The translations under genes were made by a program, and so were the position numbers. Positions 23,601 to 31,782 of a DNA stretch of 64,000 nt are shown piece after piece; within the stretch, counting starts at the first letter, position 1; each line of letters begins with the position of its first letter. The stretch is from Aedes albopictus (taxonomy: Eukaryota; Arthropoda; Insecta; Diptera; Culicidae). The DNA lies in the NCBI RefSeq assembly GCF_035046485.1, contig NW_026917365.1:1-64000 (forward strand). The letters run 5' to 3'. The notes beneath the pieces are model-generated. The model did not search any database. It saw only the letters and a list, made by a program, of their open reading frames with translations, and was not told where the DNA came from.

Positions 23601-26600
23601 CTATCACAATACCCACAATTTGGTTCACAATCAATGGCACCTACCAGGATCTCGTCGATTACGATGAGGACAGGTAGTGGTGAAAATATACCTCCTTGCC
23701 TCACTCCAGCTACGACCCGGCTGGGATCGGTCAAGACACTGACGTTGCGCAGTACTCTGCACAAAACTGCCCTGTACTGTGCTTCAATGAGGCCGATGAT
23801 TTTCTCAAGGAAACCCTTGCGCCTGAGAGCTCTCCACATATTTTCGTGACCCTGATCGTCTCGAAAGCTTTATCGTAATCAATGGGCACCTGGCAGAGAA
23901 ACTCTCGAACAATATGATCTATACATGAACGTCCGGCACGGAATCCTGCTTGCTGCCGTCGGAGAGTTGCGTCAATCTTCTACTGTATCCGGTTAGGGAT
24001 CACTTAGCAGAGGACTTTGAGGATTATACTCAGTAGCATGATACCACGCCAATTATCCCGAAGCAAAGTCTAGCCGAAGTGTCCGACCCATACAAATTAA
24101 AAAAAATGTACATAATAAAAGTCTTTAATAGCTGAGGGGCAGAGATGGCATGCTCCTCAGTGCGAAACGTGAGAAGAGAAAACATACACTCTACACACGA
24201 CTTTCAACGAGAGCGAGGGTGAACTACGCAACTTTTTTCACACACAAACCAGCCGCTCACTCTCTGGCATCCATCGCGGCACACTCAAAATGAGTGCTCA
24301 AACAAATGTTAGAAGAAACATGTTTTTCCAGTTTCTGCGTGCACATTTTGTGCGCGCTGAAAATGTGCACACAAAAATTCGTGTTGAGAGCGCACTCAGT
24401 CGTACTTCCAGTGCATTACTGTGTGTACCACAGGAGTATGAAAGTACTTGCTTGTCTAAGATATCACATAAATCACAGACAAATAGATGTGACTCTAACG
24501 AAATTTCAATCTCATATATCTCATGATCCTGATTACTTAGAGAATTGGTGTCTTCGGCAAAGTTGTTTGGCTGGTCAAGGACTAACCGATAATAAGACTT
24601 AAGATTCAAAATTCCACCACTAGGCGGTGCTAGTGAGCTAACAAATTTTGTTTTTCATATATATCACGAAAAATTGCAAAAAAATGCAACTAGCGCCGCC
24701 TAGCTGCAGAAACTTGAACCAAACGGTAATTATTCTGAAAGCCCTTGATCTACCAAACAATATTGCCGAAGACGCCATCTTTCTACAAAATGAGGATGCT
24801 GAGATATGTGAAATTTAAAATTTGTTTGCTCTCTAGCGCCGCCTAGCGGTGGAATTCCGAATCTTAAGTCTTATTATCGGTTAGTCCTTGACCAGCCAAA
24901 CAACTTTGCCGAAGACACCAACTCTCTAACTAATCAGGATCATGAGATATATAAGATTGAAATTTCGTTAGTGTCACATCTACTTGTCTGTGATTTATGT
25001 GATATCTTAGACAATCAGATGCAACACTGACAAAATTTCCATCCCATATATCTCAGGATCCTGATTACTTAGAGAGTTGGTTTCTTCGGCAAAGTTGTTC
25101 AGCTGGTCAAGCGCTTTCAGAATATGGGCCGTATGATTCGTGATTTCACCGCTAGGCGGCGCTAGATAGCGTACAAATTTTCCATTTCACATATCTCAGC
25201 ATTCTGATTCTTTAGAAAGATGGTGTCTTCGGCAAATTTTTTTGGTAGATCAAGGGCTTTCAGAATTATTATCGTTTGGTTCGAGTTTCTGCAGCTAGGC
25301 GGCGCTAGTTGCAATTGTTTGCAAATTTTCCTGATATATATGACAAACAAAATTTATTAGCTCACTAGCACCGCCTGTTGGTGGAATTTGGAATCAAAAT
25401 ATCCATCAACTATAAGTCCTTGACTAGCTTAAGACGTCTGCTTGTCTCTGGTATCACAGGATTTGATACCTCTTAGCGGTTTTTGGACTCACTGGCATGC
25501 TTTCGGTTCACCAAATGCTCAAGCAACATTGACCCCTTTGAACACACTGCGTGTGCACTGAGTTCTGTTTTTTTCTGCGTGCGCGCAGAAATTGCGCACT
25601 GGGATTATGACTTGCGGGCTCTTATTGCTCTCACGCAGCACTCTAATCACCCGCACAAAAACTCTGCGTGAGAGAAATTATGTACATTTTATTGTGCGTT
25701 TTTTCTCTTTCTCTTTTGCAAGGAAAATGAAACTGAGAAGTTCTGTGAAAGATGAGCGTAAATGGGCACAGTTTCTGCGTGACATGCCATCCCTGCTGAG
25801 GGGCATGATTTGAGATGACCAAAAATAAGTCTACGTAGACCTCGCCAAAGCTCTCCCTGAATTATTTAAAAAAATAACTCATTCTCCACATCCTCTCTTC
25901 CTTAGGTTGAACTCCCTACGACGTCCAGCAAATCTCCCCTCCTGGCCGGCGAGGCCAACGAAAGTGACGGCTTCTACCTGCTCAAAAAAGACTCCCAACG
26001 TCGCGCCACGCTGCACAAGGTCCTAGAGCACGACGAGCGCAAAATATGCCAGGTGTGGATGGAAAAGATCGTCTCCGACCGGAAGGAGGCGGTCGACATC
26101 ACCCAGTCCCATCTGGAGACGCTCATCAAGGCCCTGCGAACGTACATCACCGAGCAGAAGAAGGAACATCTGGAGGGGGCCATCAGCGGGCTGAAGAAGA
26201 GTCTGGACTTTGACTCGACGGCGATCGATCATCTGCACTTGGCGATGTACTCGTTCCAGGATGCGGTCATTACGGTGCTGCGATCGCACAACATAAAGCC
26301 CCACTGGATGTTTGCGCTGGATAACCTGGTCAAGAGTGCCGTCCAGGCGGCGATTATCATACTTTCGCCTGGTAAATGGTTTGCTGATTTCCGGAAACAT
26401 TCCGTAAAATACTAATAATTTCACTTTTTTAGAACTGGGTCGGAACCTAGCCGGACATGGCCATAATGATGATGATGACGATGAGGATGATGATGCGGAA
26501 AATGACCGGAACCGAGGAGATGCAGCTCGGGGTGGCATCGATGACGACGACGATGATGGGGAACTGTCCACATCGGGTGTGGGCACCGTAAACTCGGTAG

Positions 26601-27576
26601 CAGTGGCAAAACCCGCCAAGCTAAGCCGCACCAAGATGATCAATGATCAAATTACTGCTCTGCGAGCGGAGAACCTAAGACTGATGGAAGATCTGTACGA
26701 ATCTCACAAAATGTATCACGGAGTTTTCAAAACAGCTCTCAAAGGACAGACCACAAACACTGAAATGGTGCGTGCACTGGCGAGTCAGCTGATGTCGGTG
26801 GCAAGTCGGCAGGATCATAATTCCCAGGGGTACGCCAGTGACCTGACGGAGAGCCCTGGAATAGCTGATGAAGTGGACGCCGCGAACAACAACTTCCTGA
26901 GGCCAACGGCTCCAACCAGACAGCATTCGGTGCGAGCCGGATTGGACCGACGAACGCCGGTTCGGGTGGCTCCGTTTGATGGTGTGTCGGAATCGATGGC
27001 TGCCGGCAGTCAGCCGGATACGCGATTGGACGAGTGGCTGGTGCAGCATGGATTCAACGATCACGTTCGAAGCACTATTCACTTTGAGGAGTTTAGCTAC
27101 GAGGACTTTATCTACGCGATGGAGCAGGACGATCTACGCAGGATAGGTTTGAGGTAAGTCAATATTAGAGGGAAAACATTCTATCAAACTCCCCTAAGTA
27201 TTCAGTCTCCCCAGTGTCTCTTATTTAGAATCAGATATCGGTGCATGTTGCACCGTTAAATTGTGTAACAGATTCCCACTAACTGGGCAATACGTTTTTC
27301 AGAGTCGGCACCGAGGTAAGACTGTGGCGGGCGATTCGAGTACACCGGCATCGCTTCCCCCAGCCGCCATGGTCCCCAACGGAAGATCTTCGCCATCCAG
27401 TCCTCTCGCCCCAGTCGCATTCCTCCTCCTCTCTGGCAACGGTCCTCAATGCCAACGTGGGTGAACCGGCGCCGAAACCGATCTCCAACTCCAACAGTTA
27501 CGACTCGAACTGTTCGGCGTGCACGACATCCACTTCGTCGGAGTACGAATCGTGCAATGGAATTGATTCGTCCTGA
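5663..27576 (+). CDS. Ask1: Apoptosis signal-regulating kinase 1 (MAP3K), seven coding exons
   Basis: A MAP kinase kinase kinase that, in known family members, phosphorylates MKK4/7 and MKK3/6 to activate JNK and p38 under oxidative and other stress. The join is 5663-5687, 18861-21537, 22228-22401, 23081-23186, 25906-26371, 26433-27153, 27303-27576 (4443 nt, 1480 aa; human ASK1 has 1374). The N-terminal third matches the ASK thioredoxin/TRAF-binding and TPR-like regulatory region (for example [24 protein letters not shown]). The kinase domain covers about residues 643-900: GRGTYG loop at 648, Lys670, HRDIKGDN with Asp764, DFG at 783, activation-loop Thr801 in TFTGT, APE at 808. After it come an RSVSMP site (Ser929), a conserved [17 protein letters not shown] block, an acidic run, a coiled coil ([17 protein letters not shown]) and a C-terminal SAM-like domain. 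Splice phases all agree (1,2,2,0,1,2). Exons 2-7 are near certain; exon 1 rests on phase, donor and promoter. Confidence 0.93.
5689..7177 (+). other. Ask1 intron 1, first part, no recognised feature
   Basis: AT-rich intron sequence. GC-richer islands around 6240-6340 and 6640-6960 could be regulatory or alternative 5' exons, but no splice-consistent coding segment was found. Confidence 0.4.
7178..7793 (-). mobile_element. 5'-truncated I-like LINE, 3' end only
   Basis: On the - strand, 7757-7518 encodes a C-terminal fragment with a Cys-His cluster, [20 protein letters not shown], then [20 protein letters not shown]. The same arrangement ends the larger I-like element at 55.9-57.9 kb. The 3' side finishes in a (CAATAA)n tail, read on the + strand as TTATTGTTATTGTTATTG near 7180-7200. 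Such simple-repeat tails are usual for I-clade elements. The family call is inference. Confidence 0.6.
7794..7906 (-). mobile_element. Fragment of tRNA-derived SINE
   Basis: Resembles the tRNA-related end of the SINEs at 29.6 and 31.5 kb: CACTATGCCCAG, then the reverse complement of a B box (GAATCAAACCTGCC) and GGAGACC. Only the promoter-proximal part is present. Confidence 0.55.
7975..8365. repeat. Degenerate GGAATTCTTCC-type array
   Basis: Imperfect copies of words such as GGAATTCCTCC, GAATTCTTCCAGAAG and GATTCTTC. Same class as the other intron 1 arrays. Confidence 0.5.
8366..8905. other. AT-rich intron segment, possible nested repeat
   Basis: A GATCCATAAAGTGCATCACGCTC word near 8377-8400 and GATCACGCTTAGAG near 8825 flank about 410 bases of ATTCATTCAC-rich DNA. 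This suggests an insertion split a dispersed repeat, but the boundaries cannot be fixed. Confidence 0.3.
9066..9450. mobile_element. MITE-like element with GGCCGAA iteron ends
   Basis: The left end (9069-9167) holds about six iterations of a GGCCATTTGGCCGAACGCC word. The right end (9397-9449) holds the same word in inverse orientation (GGCCAAACGGCATTCGGTC). Between them is AT-rich filler. Inverted iteron arrays at both ends suggest a foldback-type non-autonomous element. No coding capacity. Confidence 0.5.
9525..9706 (+). mobile_element. tRNA-derived SINE, complete, 11-bp target duplication
   Basis: Carries a pol III B box, GGGATCGAATCCC, and an A-box-like GGTTGGAAGG upstream, then a body (TTCCGAGATGAACTAGCC, AAAATCTCGTTAATACAG) and an A-rich tail. 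It is flanked by TTAAAATAGAA at 9514-9524 and 9707-9717. A second copy is at 15425-15600. Confidence 0.75.
9985..10480. repeat. Degenerate GGATTCCTTC-type array
   Basis: Imperfect repeats including GATTCTTCTAGGAATTCC, GATTCCTTCAGGAATACC and GGAAACCCTTCTGGGGATT. The small open frames on both strands here are by-products. Confidence 0.65.
10796..12100 (+). mobile_element. 5'-truncated LINE (RT and C-terminal part), 13-bp target duplication
   Basis: Broken reverse transcriptase frames at 10830-11198, 11213-11491 and 11492-12079 read [40 protein letters not shown] then a stop, [12 protein letters not shown] (catalytic FADD-like site altered), [28 protein letters not shown] and [14 protein letters not shown]. 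It is a non-LTR element of the RTE-like kind, as is the copy at 28.4-30.4 kb. AGCTATCGCTACC occurs at 10783-10795 and 12101-12113 and is the target duplication. The 3' end is a short AACAAATAAATGT tail. A TAA at 11196 and a stop at 11489 show it is dead. Confidence 0.8.
12114..13205. other. Ask1 intron 1 segment, no recognised feature
   Basis: Mixed-composition DNA with several modest open frames (for example 12258-12488 on +). None shows a domain, splice-consistent phase for Ask1, or repeat structure. Confidence 0.35.
13211..13288 (+). pseudogene. tRNA-like sequence (pseudogene or SINE head)
   Basis: A-box GTGGCTTAGTTGG, T arm GTGGGTTCGAATCCCAC with a perfect 5-bp stem, and an acceptor stem TGTTCTG/CAAAGCA with one mismatch and one wobble. 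The anticodon position would read AGC, but the D and anticodon stems each hold mismatches and the body does not look like tRNA-Ala. A decayed tRNA or SINE head is more likely than a working gene. Confidence 0.45.
13400..15420. repeat. Long degenerate array (GGAATTCCTGAAG class)
   Basis: Two kilobases of imperfect copies of words such as GGAATTCCTGAAG, GAAATCCCTAGAG and GAATCCTTGGAG, spacing mostly 11-15 bases and irregular. The - strand frames at 14338-14622 and neighbours translate as FLQEFLQEF-like strings from the repeat. The SINE at 15425 lies at its right edge. Confidence 0.8.
15425..15600 (+). mobile_element. tRNA-derived SINE, second copy
   Basis: Same family as 9525-9706: GGAGCGGACCTGGTGTAATGG, CACGCCGAGGGCCTGGGACG, GAATCCCACTCCCGAC, then GATGAACTAGTCCCGAG and an A-rich tail. 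Imperfect flanks AAATCACAGGTT and AAATCTCAAGTT may be an aged target duplication. Confidence 0.65.
17190..18360 (+). repeat. 152-bp tandem repeat array in Ask1 intron 1
   Basis: The marker GGGACGCC / GGGAACCCC occurs at 17599, 17751, 17903, 18055 and 18206, giving a period of 151-152. Each unit holds CCGGTTCCGGAACACTACC, GATATGGTCTGAGATG, CTCATTGTCCATCAGG, AATGCCGTGGTTTGATGTG and GCATGGGTTTGGT. Older, more diverged units with the CCACGATTTGATGTGTC and GGTTTGGTTCA words extend left to about 16560. The array ends about 500 bases before exon 2. Confidence 0.85.
18518..18562. repeat. (AC)n microsatellite
   Basis: Interrupted dinucleotide run ACACACACATACACACAC and continuation. It sits at the right side of the satellite-bearing element. 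Confidence 0.85.
18861..21537 (+). CDS. Ask1: Ask1 exon 2 (regulatory region and whole kinase domain)
   Basis: A pyrimidine-rich acceptor (CTCCTCTCGTTTCAG) ends at 18860. The open frame upstream of it back to 18830 begins at a TTG and is intron. The exon encodes residues 9-900, ending inside the codon GA|C at donor GTAAGT (21538). Reading on would meet TAA immediately, so the splice is required. Its GC-rich third positions contrast with the AT-rich flanks. Confidence 0.95.
21600..22165. repeat. Degenerate GGGGTGTTCCAG array in Ask1 intron 2
   Basis: Imperfect copies of GGGGTTTCAGGGGTGTTCC words at about 11-14 base spacing fill most of the 690-base intron. They are the opposite orientation of the array at 194-800. 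Confidence 0.75.
22228..22401 (+). CDS. Ask1: Ask1 exon 3 (post-kinase linker with 14-3-3-like site)
   Basis: Acceptor CCAAACAG ends at 22227 and the donor GTGAGT starts at 22402; phase is 2 in and 2 out. It encodes residues 901-958, starting [14 protein letters not shown]. It includes RSVSMP (residues 926-931), a mode-1 14-3-3 motif of the RSxSxP form. This corresponds in position to the RSISLP site (Ser966) of human ASK1. Confidence 0.9.
22699..22806 (+). CDS. Ask1: Possible Ask1 cassette exon (36 codons)
   Basis: A strong donor, GG|GTGAGT at 22807, has no partner in the main gene model. With the AG at 22697-22698 as acceptor, the segment is 108 nt, enters and leaves in phase 2 and stays open in the frame exons 3 and 4 require, so it could be included or skipped without changing the rest. 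It would add [18 protein letters not shown] and about 18 more residues. Against it, the acceptor lacks a pyrimidine tract (it sits in a CAACAACAACAG run). A longer open frame through the region is in a different phase. Confidence 0.25.
23081..23186 (+). CDS. Ask1: Ask1 exon 4
   Basis: Acceptor ATTTTTTTAG ends at 23080; donor GTATGT begins at 23187. Phase 2 in, 0 out. It encodes residues 959-994, including [20 protein letters not shown]. This is a linker before the conserved block of exon 5, with a proline/serine composition like the same place in vertebrate ASK1. Confidence 0.88.
23498..23581. repeat. 84-bp snapback hairpin in Ask1 intron 4
   Basis: TTAACTGCCGTGAATCGCAT (start 23498) pairs with its inverse ending at 23581. 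The 31-bp stem has a single mismatch and the loop is 22 bases. Such a size could be a minimal MITE relic or a short RNA hairpin. Confidence 0.7.
23590..24060 (-). mobile_element. LINE reverse transcriptase fragment
   Basis: The - strand reads [16 protein letters not shown] (near 23950), [11 protein letters not shown], then [20 protein letters not shown] and [14 protein letters not shown] with frame changes between. These are RT blocks around the finger and palm, ending after the GGxxSP block. Truncated at both ends and non-functional. Confidence 0.6.
24100..25820. repeat. Complex of alternating inverted repeats in Ask1 intron 4
   Basis: Segment 24440-24640 is repeated in inverse at 24830-25020. 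Segment 24687-24845 is repeated in inverse at about 25150-25305, with a direct relative of the first at 25030-25160. Module borders carry CTAGGCGGCGCTAG or its variants (near 24625, 24692, 24837, 25154, 25298, 25366). Outer flanks (24170-24420 and 25540-25800) are CGCGCAGAAA/TGCGTG-rich and also roughly inverted. A relative of these modules lies at 60.9-61.8 kb. Confidence 0.65.
25906..26371 (+). CDS. Ask1: Ask1 exon 5 (conserved C-terminal block)
   Basis: Acceptor CTCTCTTCCTTAG ends at 25905. The exon starts in phase 0 with [11 protein letters not shown] and ends one base into a codon at donor GTAAAT (26372). It contains [20 protein letters not shown] and [16 protein letters not shown], both close to human ASK1. 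Confidence 0.93.
26433..27153 (+). CDS. Ask1: Ask1 exon 6 (acidic run, coiled coil, start of SAM-like domain)
   Basis: The preceding 61-base intron has a clear branch-like TACTAAT and acceptor CACTTTTTTAG. The exon carries two Asp/Glu-rich tracts encoded by GATGAT-type repeats. It then has the coiled-coil segment and [14 protein letters not shown], the first helices of the C-terminal SAM-like fold. Donor GTAAGT at 27154, phase 2. Confidence 0.93.
27303..27576 (+). CDS. Ask1: Ask1 exon 7 (C terminus)
   Basis: Acceptor ACGTTTTTCAG ends at 27302. It completes the SAM-like domain ([13 protein letters not shown], compare LRGGMLCTLWKAI in human ASK1). It continues into a Ser/Pro/Thr-rich tail of about 70 residues that human ASK1 lacks, ending at TGA 27574-27576. 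Longer open frames over this stretch on both strands are shadows. Confidence 0.9.
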
Positions 27577-28268
27577 GGAAAACGTCGCCGCGTCACCTTC
27601 CGGCAAGGCGGCAATCGTGGCAATAATAGCAACAAGCGCAGCAAATAAGGTGGCTGTCGCCAAACGTGAGGCAATAAACCAGTGAAACGGCGGAACAGAA
27701 TCCCAACAACACTACTCTTAAGACCTGCTTTTAGCATGTAAGGTAAGCAGTTATTTTCCCCTCATCTCAATTTACACGTAGAACTATAGTTCGCTCTTGC
27801 TCTCTTGAGTGGAGAATTCATTGTTGTTACAAAACAGTCCTCTAAATTGATAGGTTTTAAACTAGGTTCATAAGTCAAGCATTATTCAATCGTCTCGCAT
27901 ACATTTTTGTCGATCATTGTTAGGTACGAGTAGCTCTTTGTAAAAGTGCGATTTCATGTCTCTCTTTATGTTTTTATCTGTTTTCGGTCTATAAGTACTA
28001 AGTCAAAAGACCACTAATGGTCTTTTGATGTGTTTTCAAAATTGTTAATTATCTCAAAGTTTTTTTTCTGTGTTTTCGTATCAAAATTGTTGATATTAGG
28101 CCATAGGAGAACATCCTTTAATCGTACACGCAAAGCTTCGAAAGTTTTGTGGCACATTGTGTTAGTAGGAGTTGCCATATTTATCTACTTGTTAAGGCTC
28201 AAAGTGGTAGCACAAGTGCATGCCGATATATTGTATGATTTACAATAAATTGTGTATCTTCTTGAAGG
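27577..28268 (+). other. Putative Ask1 3' untranslated region
   Basis: AT-rich sequence from the TGA to just past AATAAA at 28244. It includes a perfect 11-bp stem with a 4-base CTAA loop at 28003-28028. A donor-like AAGGTAAGC near 27740 could allow alternative processing. Confidence 0.5.
28244..28249 (+). terminator. Poly(A) signal AATAAA, probable end of Ask1
   Basis: First canonical AATAAA downstream of the Ask1 stop, 668 bases after it, followed by the T/G-rich TTGTGTATCTTCTTG. Confidence 0.5.
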
Positions 28269-28400
28269 TCAAGTTTAAATCTTTGCTATTACTGAGTTTG
28301 GTTCGAAGTTTAGTGGATTGATATCACAGCCATGGTTAACCCTTTTATCACGGTCGACAGTTCGGTCTTGTAGTAATCAGAAGCGCTCTGTTTCCTCTGT
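28269..28400. other. Short intergenic spacer after Ask1
   Basis: No feature recognised between the probable Ask1 poly(A) site and the LINE remnant. Confidence 0.3.
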
Positions 28401-28404
28401 TTCG

Positions 28405-30424
28405 CTCCGCGTGCGTCTGTTTACGAAAGTTCTACGAGAAGCTGAACCGCTCGCGCAGAAGCTCTGTGCCACAAGCCGACATGTGCCGAGATAATCACGG
28501 GAATATTCTTACGAGCGAGCGTGAGGTGGTCGAGAGGTGACGGCAGCACCTCAATGGCGACGTTGCAAGCACCGAAGGTGGCGTGGTAACAGATCTAGGA
28601 GTATGTGCACAGGACGAAAGACTTCCGCCCCCTGACCTCCAAGAGATTGAGGAGTTGAGGTTGGCCAGTTGAAAAACAACAAAGCCGCTGGAGCAGATCA
28701 ACTACCAAGCGAGCTTCTAAAATACGGTGGAGAAGCACTGGTGAGAGCACTTCACTTGGTCATTACCAAGATTTGGGAGGAGGAAGTATTACCGGACGAA
28801 TGAATGGAAGGTGTCGTGTGTCCCATCTACAAATAGGGCGACAAGGCTGCCTATAAGATACTCTCTCAAATTTTATGCCGCCGTCACCGATCACCGATTG
28901 CAAGAGAGTTCGTGGGGCAATATCAGGCTGGATTCATGGATAAACGCGCTACAACGGACCAGATGTTCGCCATCCGCCAGGTGTTGCAGAAATGCCGCGA
29001 ATACAACGTGCCCACACATCACTTGTTCATCGATTTCAAATAGCCGTATGATACAATCTATCGAGAACAGCTATGGCAGATTATGCACGAATACGGATTC
29101 CCGGATTAACTGATACAATTGATCAAGGTGACGTTGGATCGAGTGATATGCGTAGCTCGAGTATCAGGGACACTCTTGAGTCCCTTCGAATCTCGCAGAG
29201 GGTTACGGCAAGGTGATGGTCTTTCGCGCTTGCTGTTTAACATTGCTTTAGAGGGTGTAATTAGGAGAGCGGGGATAAACACGAGTAGAACTATTTTCAC
29301 GAAGTCCATTCAGCTGCTTGGCTTCGCTGATGATATTGATATTATTGCTCGTAAATTTGAGACGATGGCGGAAACGTACATCCGACTAAAGAGTGACGCC
29401 AGGTAAATCGGATTAGCCATTAATGCACCGAAGACTAAGTACATGATGGCAAAGGGCTCCAGAGAGGAATCACCGCGTCCGCCTACCCGAATTCTTATCG
29501 ACGGTGATGAAATCGAGGCGCTTGAAGAATTCGTGTACTTGGGCTCACTGGTGACCGCCGACATCGACACCAGCAGAGAAATTCAGAGGCGCATTGTGTG
29601 TGGCAAGAAATCGTTCTTACTTTGGACTCCGCAAAACTTCTTCTTCTTCTTTATGGCTCGACGTCCGGTACTTGGACTTGGCCTGCCTCGCTTCAACTTA
29701 GTGTTCTTTGAGCACTTCCACAGTTATTAATTGAAGGGCTTTCTTTGCCTGTCAATGCATGAATTTGTATATTGTGAGGCAAGTACAATGATACACTATG
29801 CCCAGGGAGTCGAGAAAATTTTCTCGACCGGAACGGGAATCGAACCCGCCGTCTCCGGATTGGCGACCCATAGCCTTAATCACTAGGCTAAATGGAGACC
29901 CCGCAAAACTCTACGATCGAATAAAGTTCGCCGTAACACGAAGTTAACTATCTACAAAACGCTGATTAGACCGGTCGTTCTCTATGGGCACGAAACATGG
30001 ACCCTACGTGCAGAAGACCAACGCGCCCTTGGAGTTTTCCAACGCATGGTGTTGCGTACCATCTACGGCGGAGTGCAGATGGAAGACGGGACTTGGAGAA
30101 GGCGAATGAACCACGAGCTGCATCTGCTGCTGAGAGAACCAACCATCGTCCATACCGCGAAAATCGGGAGGCTACGGTGGGCGGGTCACGTCATCAGGAT
30201 GTCGGATAGCAACCCGACTAAAATGATTCTCGAGAGTCATCCGACCGGTATAAGTAGACGTGGAGCGCAGCGAGCTAGGTGGGTCGACCAAGTGGAGGAC
30301 GATCTGCAGACCCTACGCAGAGTGCGGAACTGGAGACAAACAGCCATGGACCGAGTGGAATGGAGACGGCTACTATGTACAGCAGAAGCCACCCAGGCCT
30401 TAGCCTTATCAGTAAGTAAGTAAG
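28405..30424 (+). mobile_element. Decayed RTE-like LINE, interrupted by a SINE
   Basis: Frames with many stops and shifts encode the region before RT (ADMCRDNHGNILTSEREVVE, LPSELLKYGGEAL), RT blocks (YQAGFMDKRATTDQMF, HHLFIDF, FESRRGLRQGDGLSRLLFN, FADDIDIIARKF with an intact FADD) and [13 protein letters not shown]. After the SINE at 29639-29900 come RPVVLYGHETWTLRAEDQ and GHVIRMSDSNPTKM. The 3' end is a (TAAG)n tail (CAGTAAGTAAGTAAG). It belongs to the same broad family as 10796-12100. Confidence 0.8.
29639..29900 (-). mobile_element. Feilai-like tRNA-derived SINE inserted in a LINE, 10-bp duplication
   Basis: On the - strand it begins GGTCTCCATTTAGCCTAGTG (A box) and has GGGTTCGATTCCCG (B box), ending in GAAGAAGAAG. 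CCGCAAAACT flanks it at 29629-29638 and 29901-29910, splitting the LINE frame between QRRIVCGKKS and the YGHETW block. So it arrived after the LINE. Confidence 0.85.
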
Positions 30425-30930
30425 ACGGTATTCGAAATGGTGATTACGCAGAAGTCGTCACATTTCAAATGGCAGTCTATCTTTTAAAAAGGACATACTA
30501 ATCCCTCTTTCAGCTCCTCCGGTAGCTGTCTGGTTTCCAACTTTTTCAGATCTCAACTTGATGATCCCAACTAACATTGATTGTGAATGTAAACGTCAAC
30601 AAAGCGTCCTCAATACGGCTTGAAGCTGAGTTACTGTGTTGAACATATGGACGGAAGCTTTTATGCAAGCCATCAATGAATCTGGCGAACTTAATCCACA
30701 TGTGTATGCTGTGCGAAGCAGCTTCTATGCCACGAAGTCATAGCTTTTTTCTCGGCTTCTATGTAACCACTAACTGAATAACATCTTAAGAAGGCGCTTT
30801 TTCAGCCTCTTCACAGTTATTAAATAATAGTTATACGGCATCCCCAAATTAATCGATTAAATATAATTAGGTTATGAATACCGTGACGCAATACATGTGG
30901 AACTGGAACTAGCGCTTTTAAAGTTTAATA
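30425..30930. other. Spacer, nothing recognised
   Basis: AT-rich intergenic DNA without identifiable gene or repeat structure. Confidence 0.35.
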
Positions 30931-30934
30931 ATTA

Positions 30935-31020
30935 AAGTACTTGCCGCTACTTGGAATCGAACTCCCGATCTCCGTATCCACTGGTCCCTATCATGTCCTC
31001 GCTGCCACACTGCTATATAA
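30935..31020 (-). mobile_element. tRNA-like SINE fragment
   Basis: The - strand shows GTGGCAGCGAGGACATGATA (A-box-like) and GGGAGTTCGATTCCAAG (B box), separated by about 35 bases. No clear tail or target duplication was found. Confidence 0.45.
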
Positions 31021-31179
31021 AAAAGCATGAAATCGTAATCGCCCAATGCTAATCATGCCGTATTAGGACAAGCCAGAAGCCACCATTAGATGGCGGTAGT
31101 GAACAAACGTCAAACAGGAGCAAAAACGATGTCAGCGCCGCGACTGGCCAATTGGCCAACTATCGAATATTTGAATCAA

Positions 31180-31475
31180 CCGTTAAAAATATAATCGATG
31201 AGAAGCGAGTAGAGTGTGACGTCTGTTTCTCTGTGGCAATAATGTAAACATTGAACAAGCTGTGTGATTGCGCCAACAGGTTCTTCGTCACAGCTTCTTG
31301 CTGAAAGAGTGTTGTTTAAACAGCTACGAAGCGCTGCTGTTTTGTGTTTTTGGCAACAGTACAAAACGTACTGTATAAAAGCCTCTGTTTCATTTGCTCT
31401 TATTCGATTTGCACATCTTCCGGCAAATTTTCCGGAGTTGGATTAAAGTGCAATAAAAGCAACCCAAATAATTTC
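31180..31475 (+). promoter_or_regulatory. Promoter-like repeat unit, copy 1
   Basis: Contains TATAAAA at 31374-31380, followed by TTCATTTGCTCTTATTCGAT and CACATCTTCCGGCAAATTTT, CCGGAGTTGGA. A diverged copy lies at 31800-32365 with ACTGTATAG in place of the TATA word. It may be a retroelement or LTR promoter relic; no coding region follows. Confidence 0.3.
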
Positions 31476-31503
31476 ACAGCTGTAAAGTATTTGTGTAGTA
31501 GCT

Positions 31504-31772
31504 TCTTCTTCTTCTTCTTTATGGCTTTACGTCCCCACTGGGACTTGACCAGCCTCACTTCAACTTACTGTTCTTTGAGCACTTCCACAGTTATTAATTG
31601 AAGGGCTTTCTTTGCCTGCCATTGCATGAATTTGTATATTGTGAGGCAAGTACAATGACACACTATGCCCAGGGAGTCGAGAAAATTTTCCCGACCGGAA
31701 CGGGAATCGAATTCGCCGTCTCCGGATTGGCGATCCATAGCCTTAACCACTAGGCTAACTGGAGACCCTATA
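31504..31772 (-). mobile_element. Feilai-like tRNA-derived SINE, 10-bp duplication
   Basis: Near-identical layout to 29639-29900, with CTTCTTCTTC at the tail end and AGGGTCTCCAGTTAGCCTAG at the tRNA end (- strand). TGTAGTAGCT flanks it at 31494-31503 and 31773-31782. It separates the two promoter-like repeat copies. Confidence 0.85.
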
Positions 31773-31782
31773 TGTAGTAGCT

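Noticed and set aside
26023..26643. 206-residue - strand frame with Ser runs
   Set aside because: Antisense shadow of Ask1 exons 5-6; the Ser/Pro runs are the complement of the Asp-coding GAT repeats.
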